Of a DNA stretch of 13,730 nt, positions 6,490-13,162 are shown piece by piece. The notes below the pieces were generated by a model, which saw nothing but the letters and a program-made list of their open reading frames with translations, was not told where the DNA came from and made no database searches. The position numbers and the translations under genes were made by a program. Where the stretch lies: positions 1-13,730 of the forward strand of contig JAATVT010000155.1 in assembly GCA_014523685.1 (NCBI GenBank). The letters are read 5' to 3'. This DNA is from Nitrososphaerales archaeon TH5893. Lineage in GTDB: Archaea; Thermoproteota; Nitrososphaeria; Nitrososphaerales; Nitrososphaeraceae. Within the stretch, counting starts at the first letter, position 1. Each line of letters begins with the position of its first letter.

Positions 6490-6804
6490 ATGTCAGATCT
6501 ACCACGACAAAACCAACAAGTTCAAAGAGAAGGGACTCGCGACGCAGTCTACATAGGAAAGAAACCCTTAATGGCATATGTAACATCAACCCTTATTCAG
6601 CTTGCCAATCAACCCTCGGTAACGATTAAGGCAAGAGGATTAAGTATTGGAAGAGCTGTAGATGTATCTCAAATCATTCTAAAGAGAATGGAGAATGCAG
6701 GATACATAGTTGGCGAAGTAAGAATTGGCTCCGAGACAGTCCAGTCAGAAGACGGTAGGACGAGGAACGTTTCCACGATTGAAATTGAAATCAAGAGAAG
6801 CTAG
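6490..6804 (+). CDS. albA: DNA/RNA-binding chromatin protein Alba
   Basis: The protein has 104 residues. IGKKPLMAYV at 22-31 and KARGLSIGRAVDVSQII at 47-63 are the signature of the Alba family (Sac10b). The paired lysines K24/K25 correspond to the DNA-binding lysines of Sulfolobus Alba, one of which is acetylated there. The C-terminal strands (VRIGSE, STIEIEIKRS) complete the fold. Alba dimers coat and bridge DNA and also bind RNA. The first 18 residues form a polar extension somewhat longer than in Sulfolobus. The gene is probably monocistronic: it has a good TATA box, a leaderless ATG start, and a hairpin across its stop codon followed by T-rich DNA. Confidence 0.95.
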   Translation: MSDLPRQNQQVQREGTRDAVYIGKKPLMAYVTSTLIQLANQPSVTIKARGLSIGRAVDVSQIILKRMENAGYIVGEVRIGSETVQSEDGRTRNVSTIEIEIKRS

Positions 6805-6841
6805 AATGTAGGGGCGCGCTTCTAGCCTCCTTTTGTTCTTC
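6800..6841 (+). terminator. Hairpin plus T-rich tract ending alba
   Basis: GCTAGAA (6800-6806) pairs with TTCTAGC (6820-6826) around a GC-rich 13-nt loop. CTCCTTTTGTTCTT follows. The alba stop TAG (6802-6804) is within the 5' arm. This looks like an intrinsic terminator. Confidence 0.5.
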
Positions 6842-6853
6842 ATTATTCCATAA

Positions 6854-7516
6854 ATGGGCTATTCGAATCACAAGCAATTTGGAAAGGCGGTACTTCTTCT
6901 TGCCCATCTGAATCCTGTCACCAATTCGCACATTCGTATCATATCCAATCTGAAGAGTCTCTATGAGACTGTCTATATTTTTCCTGTAAGATTTTTAGAA
7001 CATAAACGCGAAATTAACACAAGAAGTTTTCCGTTTTCTTATGACATTAGAAGAGCCATGATTGAAACAGTATTTGGGAGTACCAGCGGCGTTGTTGTAC
7101 TTCCAGATTATGTGTTCTGTGCGCCTTATATAAAATATCTACCTCCACTGGTATCTCCATATTCGTGGTTCCTCAGGAATAATATTATCAGAAACATTTC
7201 AGAGAGTAAATTCGTATCATATACCGGCGACTGGATTGAGAGGATCGGTTTGAAATTGTACCGTTTAAACCCTGTGAAGGCTAATCGTTTGGAAATATCT
7301 GCCAGTTCAATCAAAGAGATGATGTATGCTCAAGCAAGAGAAGAGAACTCAAATTACCAACCTCATGGATACGATGAAGATTGGCAAAAGGACATCCCAG
7401 TAGAAGTTTCGAAGCTAATTTGGGATAATTGGATCCTTGTCAAAAAGTATGCCTCGTCTCCGGATGAGACTCTCAAAATCATGGGAATGAAATTTCCAAC
7501 GCAAGGATTCTTTTGA
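6854..7516 (+). CDS. Nucleotidyltransferase-fold protein (PPAT/NMNAT-like)
   Basis: The protein has 220 residues. LLLAHLNPVTNSHIRII (14-30) aligns with the GxFDPxTxGH motif of adenylyltransferases such as bacterial phosphopantetheine adenylyltransferase (FDPITNGH), with Ser in place of the motif Gly and H26 retained. RLEISASSIKEMM (145-157) matches the second nucleotide-binding motif, ISSTxIR. These two motifs at the ends of a Rossmann-like domain place it in the cytidylyltransferase/NMNAT superfamily. Family members transfer AMP or CMP to phosphorylated small molecules; the acceptor here is unknown. The middle stretch (TGDWIERIGLKLYRLNP) is distinctive. No TATA-like box is obvious before ATG 6854, only about 13 nt after the alba T tract. 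It could be a divergent NMNAT, PPAT or an unassigned subfamily. Confidence 0.75.
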   Translation: MGYSNHKQFGKAVLLLAHLNPVTNSHIRIISNLKSLYETVYIFPVRFLEHKREINTRSFPFSYDIRRAMIETVFGSTSGVVVLPDYVFCAPYIKYLPPLVSPYSWFLRNNIIRNISESKFVSYTGDWIERIGLKLYRLNPVKANRLEISASSIKEMMYAQAREENSNYQPHGYDEDWQKDIPVEVSKLIWDNWILVKKYASSPDETLKIMGMKFPTQGFF

Positions 7517-7525
7517 TCTCGAAGA

Positions 7526-7533
7526 TATTTATA
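7526..7533 (+). promoter_or_regulatory. TATA box for the ilvE/sugar operon
   Basis: TATTTATA is centred about 28 nt before ATG 7558. It favours that ATG, read as a leaderless start, over the TTG at 7549. Confidence 0.55.
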
Positions 7534-7557
7534 CTCCGCGAATAGTTTTTGCTATCG

Positions 7558-8475
7558 ATGAGGAATAAGGGAGCGGAATTCGTATGGTTTGATGGCAAGT
7601 TCGTGAAGTGGGAGGATGCTACTATACCGGTTATGGCACATTCACTTCATTACGGGACCGCGGTGTTTGAAGGTATCCGCGCCTATGGTACTGAAAACAA
7701 CTTGTTCATCTTTAGGCTCGAGGATCATATGAAGAGACTCCATCGGTCCGCCTCAATTTATTGTCTTGAGCTTCGCAACAACGTAAAGGAGTTGTGTGAT
7801 GCAACTCTAAGACTAGCGCAGAAAATTGTGATGAAGCGTTCTTGCTATATACGCCCTCTCACATTTGTCGGATTACATGGTATAGATCTCAATATAACCA
7901 AAGAATCTCCCACTCATACGGTTATCATAATTTTCCCATTTGAGAGATACTTTAATGAGGAAGGTATACGGGCATGTATTTCATCATGGAGAAGAATCCA
8001 CGATAATTCCTCTCCGCCCCTAGCAAAAGCTGCCGGCAATTATCTTAATTCTGTGCTTGCTACTCAGGAGTGTAAGCGAAATGGTTATGATGAATCCATA
8101 ATGCTTGATATACATGGGAACGTGAGCGAGGCTTCTGGGGAGAACATTTTTCTGGTAAAAAATAATAAAATAAGTACTCCTAGTATTGCAAGTTCAACTT
8201 TGGAGGGCATTACTAGGGAAACCGCAATGACTATAGCTCATAGATCAGGGTACAATATAGTTGAACGACCGATCACAAGAACCGAGCTTTACATGGCTGA
8301 TGAACTATTTCTCACTGGGACGGCGGCAGAGATCGTAGGTATAACGCATCTCGACGGCAAACCTATCTGTGACGGTAAAGAGGGCCCAATTACAAAGAAA
8401 ATTCGCGAAATGTATGCCCAAATTGTGTGTGGCAGGGTAGGGGAGTATATGGAGTGGCTAACTCCTGTTTGGTAA
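7558..8475 (+). CDS. ilvE: Branched-chain amino acid aminotransferase
   Basis: The protein has 305 residues, normal for class IV PLP aminotransferases of the IlvE type. These move the amino group between glutamate and the keto acids of leucine, isoleucine and valine. HSLHYGTAVFEGIRAY (28-43) is the family's N-terminal signature. The Schiff-base lysine is K157 in LAKAAGNYLNS, with E191 in SEASGENIFLV, and LTGTAAEI (252-259) is the phosphate-binding segment. ATG 7558 is chosen for its TATA spacing; the TTG 9 bases upstream is less likely. The stop is one base from the ATG of the sugar oxidoreductase, so both share an mRNA. That link is unusual for valine/leucine synthesis and may mean it supplies, or substitutes for, an amino transfer in the sugar pathway; that is speculation. 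Confidence 0.93.
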   Translation: MRNKGAEFVWFDGKFVKWEDATIPVMAHSLHYGTAVFEGIRAYGTENNLFIFRLEDHMKRLHRSASIYCLELRNNVKELCDATLRLAQKIVMKRSCYIRPLTFVGLHGIDLNITKESPTHTVIIIFPFERYFNEEGIRACISSWRRIHDNSSPPLAKAAGNYLNSVLATQECKRNGYDESIMLDIHGNVSEASGENIFLVKNNKISTPSIASSTLEGITRETAMTIAHRSGYNIVERPITRTELYMADELFLTGTAAEIVGITHLDGKPICDGKEGPITKKIREMYAQIVCGRVGEYMEWLTPVW

Positions 8476-8476
8476 T

Positions 8477-9442
8477 ATGTCCAACAAATCAGAACTGCGA
8501 CTGGCAGTAATTGGTGCAGGGGGATGGGGGAAAAACCACGTCAGGGTACTAGCTGACCAAGGGGTTCTGAGCGCAGTATGTGATACGAATGAAGAGAGGT
8601 GTAGAGAAGTTGCTGCAAGATTCAACACGCGATATTATACATGCTTAGACGAAATGCTTTGCGATGAGCTGAAATTGCATGGCTGTGTGGTTTGTACTCC
8701 TACAAAAACACATTTTGGGATAGCTAAAAAAATAATTGAGAAAGGCGTCAATGTATTTGTGGAAAAGCCAATGTCTTTTTCTTCTGAAGAATGCGAGGAG
8801 ATGATTAGTTTAAGTAAAAAAAAGAAAGTTCTGTTAACATCTGGATACATAGAGAGGTTTAATCCTATAGTCCAAGACGTTAAGCGGATCATACGAAGTA
8901 AGACCTACGGAGATTTGTTGATGATGGAGTTCCACAGAGAAAATAGAATGCCCTTGCATATCAAAGATGTTGGCATAATTTACGATACCTCTGTTCATGA
9001 TATTGACACCGCCATGTTTTTGTTTGACACCAGGCCTCAGGTGGTTTTTGCACGGGCAGGTGCTAAGTTTCATTCCTATGAGGACTTTGCAACAATAATG
9101 CTCGGATTTGAAGATCAGAAGGTTGCAATTATAGCATCAAATTGGATCACACCAAAAAAAGTAAGGACTTTTAATGCTGTTTGCACTGAGGGAATCATCT
9201 CAGGAGATTTTATTACTCAAGAGATAAGAATTGATGAGGCCACACGTACGGTAACCCCGCGCCGAGAAAGGCAGCTAGTAGAACCTCTCACATTAGAATT
9301 GAAGAGTTTCATTGACGCAATTCAAGGTAAGAACGATGAATCCATGGTTTCTGCTTCAGAGGCAACAAATGTGACAAAAGTAGCAGAGGCTGCAATCCTA
9401 TCCAGCAAGACAGGATCCCCTATATATTTAGAGTTGAAATGA
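8477..9442 (+). CDS. Gfo/Idh/MocA sugar oxidoreductase, WlbA/WbpB-like
   Basis: The protein has 321 residues. Its Rossmann domain begins with VIGAGGWGKNHVRVL (11-25), and EKPMS (96-100) is the conserved nicotinamide-site lysine motif. GYIERFNPIV (123-132) and YDTSVHDID (169-177), with H174 as likely catalytic base, match the group annotated as UDP-N-acetylglucosamine 3-dehydrogenases, which oxidise the C3 hydroxyl of UDP-GlcNAc or its uronate. The substrate is inferred from those motifs and from the acyltransferase two genes downstream. ATG 8477 follows the ilvE stop by one base, and the TGA ends one base before the ATG of the Trm112-like gene, so translation is probably coupled. It acts in the cytoplasm, likely on a surface-glycan precursor. 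Confidence 0.88.
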   Translation: MSNKSELRLAVIGAGGWGKNHVRVLADQGVLSAVCDTNEERCREVAARFNTRYYTCLDEMLCDELKLHGCVVCTPTKTHFGIAKKIIEKGVNVFVEKPMSFSSEECEEMISLSKKKKVLLTSGYIERFNPIVQDVKRIIRSKTYGDLLMMEFHRENRMPLHIKDVGIIYDTSVHDIDTAMFLFDTRPQVVFARAGAKFHSYEDFATIMLGFEDQKVAIIASNWITPKKVRTFNAVCTEGIISGDFITQEIRIDEATRTVTPRRERQLVEPLTLELKSFIDAIQGKNDESMVSASEATNVTKVAEAAILSSKTGSPIYLELK

Positions 9443-9443
9443 T

Positions 9444-9737
9444 ATGAGGAAGCGTTTACTAGATATTTTGGCATGTCCCATTGACAAATTTTATCCTCTT
9501 GAGCTTTATGAGTTCAATACAAGGAAAGAGAACGATTCTAATCAAGAAAAAGAAGAGGTAATTATTGAAGAGGGAATCCTCTATTGCATTAAATGTAAAA
9601 GATTCTTCCCTATTATTGACGAAATCCCCATAATGCTTCCGGACGAACTGCGCGAAAGGGACAAAGACCTTAAGTTCCTACAGAAATGGCAAGATCGAAT
9701 TCCGGACTCAATTATTAGCGATCCACGGCCATACTAA
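9444..9737 (+). CDS. Trm112-like zinc protein
   Basis: The protein has 97 residues. LLDILACPID (5-14) and GILYCIKCKRFFPIIDEIPIM (44-64) are the two halves of the Trm112p domain. C11, C48 and C51 remain, but the usual second cysteine of the first pair is D14, so the zinc site is three-Cys plus Asp or lost, as in several archaeal and eukaryotic members. Trm112 proteins are small activators that bind and stabilise RNA and protein methyltransferases. Related short proteins also sit in bacterial lipid and sugar loci. A 20-residue charged insertion (26-43) separates the halves. It lies between sugar-enzyme genes with one-base spacing, so it may serve that pathway or simply be carried in the operon. 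Confidence 0.85.
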   Translation: MRKRLLDILACPIDKFYPLELYEFNTRKENDSNQEKEEVIIEEGILYCIKCKRFFPIIDEIPIMLPDELRERDKDLKFLQKWQDRIPDSIISDPRPY

Positions 9738-9755
9738 ATATAGAAGAGGTCAAAA

Positions 9756-10280
9756 TTGACACTAATGGATAGACGGCACAAAAAGAAGTCTTTTGGGAGG
9801 CCAAGTATTACCAGATATGTTTCTAACTCGGCCAAGATCGGGAAGAATGTAAAGATATGGCATTTTGCCTATGTAGGAGACGAAACTAGAATTGGCGACA
9901 ATGTAATGATCGGCTCTTTAACACATATAGATTACAAGGTCAGCATCGGTGAAAATACACGCATAGAGGGGTCAGTTTACATTCCTCCTCTCACGATTAT
10001 CGGAAAAAATGTGTTCATTGGCCCAGGAGCCACCTTCACGAACGATCCCTATCCAATGAGTCCCAAAATGGCTGGCGTAGTTGTTGAGGAGGGAGTCATT
10101 ATAGGAGGAGGGGCAGTAATTAAAGCAGGTCTTATGGTCGGCAGAAATGCGGTAGTTGCCATGGGTGCTGTGGTCACTAGAGACGTGCCTGCAGATGCTG
10201 TTGTAATCGGATCTCCAGCGAGGATAAGATACTCAAGGAAAGAGTATGACAGAAAGCAGAAGGAGTGGAAATCAACGTAA
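9756..10280 (+). CDS. Left-handed beta-helix acyltransferase, WlbB/WbpD-like
   Basis: The protein has 174 residues. Hexapeptide repeats run from about residue 24 to 150 (for example IGKNVKI, IGDNVMI, IGENTRI, IGKNVFI), forming the trimeric left-handed beta-helix of acetyl-CoA-dependent transferases. GPGATFTNDPYPMS (89-102) is the signature loop of the WlbB/WbpD group, which N-acetylate the 3-amino group of UDP-GlcNAc3N uronate. TTG 9756 is preferred because AGAGGT (9745-9750) lies 5 nt upstream; ATG 9765 would be 14 nt away. It closes the operon with the WlbA-like oxidoreductase. The aminotransferase step between the two enzymes is not encoded by a usual DegT-family gene here. The basic N- and C-terminal tails are unassigned. 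Confidence 0.88.
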   Translation: MTLMDRRHKKKSFGRPSITRYVSNSAKIGKNVKIWHFAYVGDETRIGDNVMIGSLTHIDYKVSIGENTRIEGSVYIPPLTIIGKNVFIGPGATFTNDPYPMSPKMAGVVVEEGVIIGGGAVIKAGLMVGRNAVVAMGAVVTRDVPADAVVIGSPARIRYSRKEYDRKQKEWKST

Positions 10281-10508
10281 CTAGTTTCCCCCCATCCCGA
10301 GCTGGACTTTAAGTAGAGCATTAAGGTTTTGAATTATGGGCCGTAGCTCCTCAATCTATCTCAGTTAACATGAAAATTTGGTCACGTCGCGCAATAATTG
10401 GCCATCCATAGTACAGCATAAAATGAAAGAATTGAGAACAAATTCGTCCGACTACGGGAACACATTAGACGTACAAATCGTGAAAGGACTAATTTCGGCA
10501 TCATATAA

Positions 10509-11669
10509 TTATTCAACGACACGACATGCAGGATCAGCTTGCATGATTAAGGAATCAGATACGTGACTACTTTTAACTTTGAGATTTTCAAGATCTTTCC
10601 TTGAGCACGCAATGATTATCATCGTTTTGTCAGAAGGATATAACTCTATCCTAGACCCATACTGTAATTCCACATCGCCTATGTAATCCTTCAACTTGGA
10701 TTCAAGAGCGTACATGAGCTCAATCTTATCTCCCCTCATTTCATTTAAATCCAAGCCCCATGCGACCACGACTTTAATTCTACTCGCCTTAAGATCTCGA
10801 TTCTTCAATATATCTCGAATTCTATCAATCATGTACTTGATGTAGCTCTCGGTGGCCTTAATCGTCCCGTTTACTAAATACATTAATGGTCCTGCACCAG
10901 TAAGAGAAGAGCTGATTGCTCGTAGGTCAAACAGGCCATTTGATATATCGTCGAGAAAAACGTCTGTGAAGTTACCGCCAATCCCTTCGCTTATTTTGCT
11001 ATGTCGAGCCTGTTTGAAGATTTCAAGGATACTCGCCCTACCACTATAAAAATTTAGGACCTTTATTGCATGAACAAATTCCGCCGATGTAATATCAATA
11101 ACGTTCAACTTTTTAAATAAGTCAGGATGGTTCATTATTTTCGATATCTCTGAGCCATCTCCGGATTTCATGGATCCTACCAATAGTTCCTCAGAAGGTA
11201 TGCCAGTTGTTAATGGCATGTAGTAATAATCAAAATTTCTGTTAACAGATAACCCAGTAACGTGTTCAATCAGTGCTATGTTCTCGGAGTTCCCACCAAT
11301 TCCCGTTGGAAGACAATAAACAACCGAGCAGTCTTTGTTTAGAGCCCGCATAGCATCCCTTAGCTTAATAACTGAATCCGTCCTAGCCTCCTGGCCTATT
11401 TTTCGAATCTTTGGCGCAAAGAACAGGAATGACGCATCTTTAATGGCGATATCGATGGGTTCGAGTTCTAGGAGTGGCTCGTCGTCCATAAGAGATGAAA
11501 CATTTGGGTAAGAGCTCGCAATTTCTGGCTTTAGTGTAATGGCCATTCGAGCGGCTTCGTCAACTAAGGATACCTTCATACCTCTAATTGCTAGCGATGA
11601 TGCTATTCGGTATCCCTCCGTACTAAGCCCATAAATAATAGCTTTATTTTTCGATGAATCCTTATTCAT
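10509..11669 (-). CDS. Nucleotide-sugar dehydrogenase homologue lacking the catalytic Cys
   Basis: The protein has 386 residues. AIIYGLSTEGYRIASSLAIRG (10-30) is a Rossmann start with a weakened glycine motif. YMPLTTGIPSEELLVGS (150-166), AEFVHAIKVLNFYSGRA (196-212) and VVAWGLDLNEMRGDK (301-315) line up in order with the SPER/PG..VVGG, EA.K..EN and GLAYK...D.RES landmarks of UDP-glucose/UDP-ManNAc dehydrogenases. At the place of the GxGGxCxPKD active-site loop the protein has SLTGAGPLMYLV (255-266), with no cysteine. It may therefore be inactive, perform only alcohol oxidation, or bind a sugar as regulator or epimerase. It is divergent from the DUF354 gene and convergent with the sugar operon. 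ATG 11669 has no close ribosome-binding site; GGAGGT is 15 nt away. Confidence 0.75.
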   Translation of the reverse strand: MNKDSSKNKAIIYGLSTEGYRIASSLAIRGMKVSLVDEAARMAITLKPEIASSYPNVSSLMDDEPLLELEPIDIAIKDASFLFFAPKIRKIGQEARTDSVIKLRDAMRALNKDCSVVYCLPTGIGGNSENIALIEHVTGLSVNRNFDYYYMPLTTGIPSEELLVGSMKSGDGSEISKIMNHPDLFKKLNVIDITSAEFVHAIKVLNFYSGRASILEIFKQARHSKISEGIGGNFTDVFLDDISNGLFDLRAISSSLTGAGPLMYLVNGTIKATESYIKYMIDRIRDILKNRDLKASRIKVVVAWGLDLNEMRGDKIELMYALESKLKDYIGDVELQYGSRIELYPSDKTMIIIACSRKDLENLKVKSSHVSDSLIMQADPACRVVE

Positions 11670-11758
11670 AGTAAATTTGGTCTAACCTCCAGAACTTCAT
11701 TTCCCCACCTGAGCTATGATATGGAGTTAAAGAAAAGGTTTTTTTTACTAGACTTATA

Positions 11759-12862
11759 ATGTTATCACTCTTGAGAATCTGGTTTGACATATTGACTCCA
11801 AAACAAGTAATGTTTTTTAAACCTGCGATAGATATTTTAAAAAAATGTGACCATGAAATCCTCTCGACCTCAAGAGAATACAAGGAAGCCAATGAGCTAG
11901 CTAGGATTAGGCATGTCGAACTTAAGATAGTTGGAAAACATGGTGGTGCAGAGCGAAGTCAGAAGTTGGTGCAGAGCGCTAATAGAATTCTTAAATTAAC
12001 AGATTTAATTAATGCCTTTGAGCCAAACGTCGCCGTTTCATTTTCATCTCCTGAAGCTTGTAGGGTCGCATTCGGGTTAGGTATAAGGAATATAGGGTTT
12101 AATGATTCCCCACATGCCTATGCTGTAGCAAAGCTTTCCGTCCCACTTCTAGATTTATTGTTATGTCCTTGGATTATACCATATACTTCTTGGATAAGAC
12201 ACGGAATTCAAAGAAGAAGAATCTTCAAATACAAAGGACTTGATCCAATTGCTTGGTTGCCAAAATTTGAAAAGCTTCCCCGAGACGATTCAAAAGACAG
12301 AATTTACGGTCTTCAAAAAAATAATACCTTTCTTGATAGCCGAAAAAAAACCGTACTAATAAGAATGGAGGAGGCTCACGCTTCTTATATAACAGAGAAT
12401 AAGTTCAAAGACACCACAGTTAAAATGATAGATCGGATTATAGGTAATCTATCTCACATCGCAAATTTCTCTATTCTTTGTAGGTATGAAGATCAAAAAA
12501 GTCAGATATCTGAGAGGTATTCAGACAAGGCGAATGTAATTTCTAATGTGGTAGATGGACTTGAACTGATATCTCATTCAGATATATTTATTGGAGCTGG
12601 GGGAACCATGACCACAGAAGCGGCTCTTATGGGCAAGCCAACGATTTCGATAGCACCTATCAGCTTTTCAGTTGAAAAATACCTCATATCTCAAGGATTG
12701 GCCCAAAGAGCATCTACACCAGAAAGACTAGAAAAAATAACGAGGAAAATAGTTGCCGATAGGGGCTCTGCCCATAAACAAGTAATAAGGGCAAGTAGCA
12801 TTGTTAAGAAAATGGAGGATCCTATAGCAAAACTAATTTCGCTCCTCAATAGAAATGCATAA
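11759..12862 (+). CDS. DUF354 family protein (GT-B-like)
   Basis: The protein has 367 residues. It opens with RIWFDILTPKQVMFFKPAI (6-24), continues with GFNDSPHAYA (113-122), and near the C-terminus has DIFIGAGGTMTTEAALMGKP (275-294), all marks of DUF354, an archaeal family with the two-domain fold of UDP-GlcNAc 2-epimerase and GT-B glycosyltransferases. The glycine-rich loop and E287 would contact a nucleotide sugar. The usual family start (M-R/K-I-W) corresponds to TTG 11771; the ATG at 11759 adds four residues, and either may be used. With the sugar oxidoreductase, acyltransferase and dehydrogenase homologue nearby, a role in sugar epimerisation or glycan transfer is likely. The stop is followed after about 30 bases by tRNA-Gln. 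Confidence 0.87.
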   Translation: MLSLLRIWFDILTPKQVMFFKPAIDILKKCDHEILSTSREYKEANELARIRHVELKIVGKHGGAERSQKLVQSANRILKLTDLINAFEPNVAVSFSSPEACRVAFGLGIRNIGFNDSPHAYAVAKLSVPLLDLLLCPWIIPYTSWIRHGIQRRRIFKYKGLDPIAWLPKFEKLPRDDSKDRIYGLQKNNTFLDSRKKTVLIRMEEAHASYITENKFKDTTVKMIDRIIGNLSHIANFSILCRYEDQKSQISERYSDKANVISNVVDGLELISHSDIFIGAGGTMTTEAALMGKPTISIAPISFSVEKYLISQGLAQRASTPERLEKITRKIVADRGSAHKQVIRASSIVKKMEDPIAKLISLLNRNA

Positions 12863-12864
12863 CA

Positions 12865-12872
12865 TTATAAAG
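12865..12872 (+). promoter_or_regulatory. TATA box for tRNA-Gln
   Basis: TTATAAAG is centred about 26 nt before 12894, the first base of an extra copy of the acceptor strand. GTTAAAAA at 12872-12879 would instead start transcription at 12902, the mature 5' end. Either could be used. Confidence 0.4.
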
Positions 12873-12893
12873 TTAAAAAATCCTAACAGAAAC

Positions 12894-12909
12894 GCCCGGT
12901 AAGCCCGGT
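12894..12909 (+). repeat. Tandem copy of tRNA acceptor 5' strand
   Basis: GCCCGGT occurs at 12894-12900 and again at 12903-12909, nine bases apart. The second copy is positions 2-8 of tRNA-Gln; the first lies in the leader. Confidence 0.8.
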
Positions 12910-12997
12910 GGAGGATCAAATGTGTTCCGCCGAATGTAGCGGCCAAGCATAGAGGCCTTTGGAGCCTTTGACCCCAGTTCGAATCTGGGCCGGGCTA
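12902..12997 (+). tRNA. tRNA-Gln (anticodon TTG) with D-arm intron
   Basis: Acceptor AGCCCGG (12902-12908) pairs fully with CCGGGCT (12990-12996), followed by discriminator A; CCA is not encoded. The T arm is CCCAG-TTCGAAT-CTGGG. The anticodon stem GAGGC/GCCTT holds the loop CTTTGGA, anticodon TTG, reading CAA. The gene is 96 nt, 23 more than a standard tRNA, and the D arm forms only when 12912-12934 is removed: G10-T-G-T13 then pairs with G22-C-A-T25 (two wobbles). The exon sequence then matches the archaeal tRNA-Gln layout. Confidence 0.9.
12912..12934 (+). other. Non-canonical tRNA intron (position 10/11), 23 nt
   Basis: CGGT (12906-12909) can pair with GCCG (12929-12932), giving the 4-bp central helix of a bulge-helix-bulge motif. 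Flanking 3-nt bulges are GGA (12910-12912) and AAT (12933-12935). Cutting after the second base of each bulge removes exactly 12912-12934. GGA/TCC (12913-12915 with 12926-12928) extends the intron side. Confidence 0.75.
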
Positions 12998-13042
12998 GTA
13001 AATTCCCTATCCATTTTCCTACCTGGATAAACCCCAACCAAG

Positions 13043-13053
13043 TATTATTTTTT
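13043..13053 (+). terminator. T-rich tract downstream of tRNA-Gln
   Basis: TATTATTTTTT follows the tRNA by about 45 nt and is flanked by ACCAA and TTGGT, a weak 5-bp stem. It could end the tRNA transcript. Confidence 0.25.
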
Positions 13054-13083
13054 GGTCACATCGGATAGCCTAAACAGTGTAAT

Positions 13084-13105
13084 ATTTAGATATCGTCGTC
13101 TAAAT
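13084..13105. repeat. 7-bp inverted repeat
   Basis: ATTTAGA and TCTAAAT are separated by 8 nt. It is the second of two hairpins read after argH on the minus strand. Confidence 0.4.
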
Positions 13106-13131
13106 CTATTGTTCGTGGCTTCGAGGGAACA

Positions 13132-13154
13132 GAAATCATTAATACGATGATTTC
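13132..13154. terminator. 8-bp hairpin just downstream of argH
   Basis: GAAATCAT and ATGATTTC form a perfect stem around TAATACG. It begins 8 nt after the argH stop on the minus strand. On the plus strand CTTTT follows, so it could terminate in either direction. Confidence 0.4.
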
Positions 13155-13162
13155 CTTTTAAA

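Noticed and set aside
10281..10566. Interval after the acyltransferase gene, with a 62-codon plus-strand frame at 10378-10566
   Set aside because: The frame starts with TTG, has no TATA box or ribosome-binding site, and overlaps the 3' end of the dehydrogenase homologue. Nothing else is visible in the gap.
11662..11892. 76-codon minus-strand frame, including a possible 12-residue leader peptide (ATG 11700) ending across the start of the dehydrogenase homologue
   Set aside because: Most of it is antisense to the DUF354 gene. The leader idea rests only on overlap of TAA with the next start and has no regulatory codons or hairpin.
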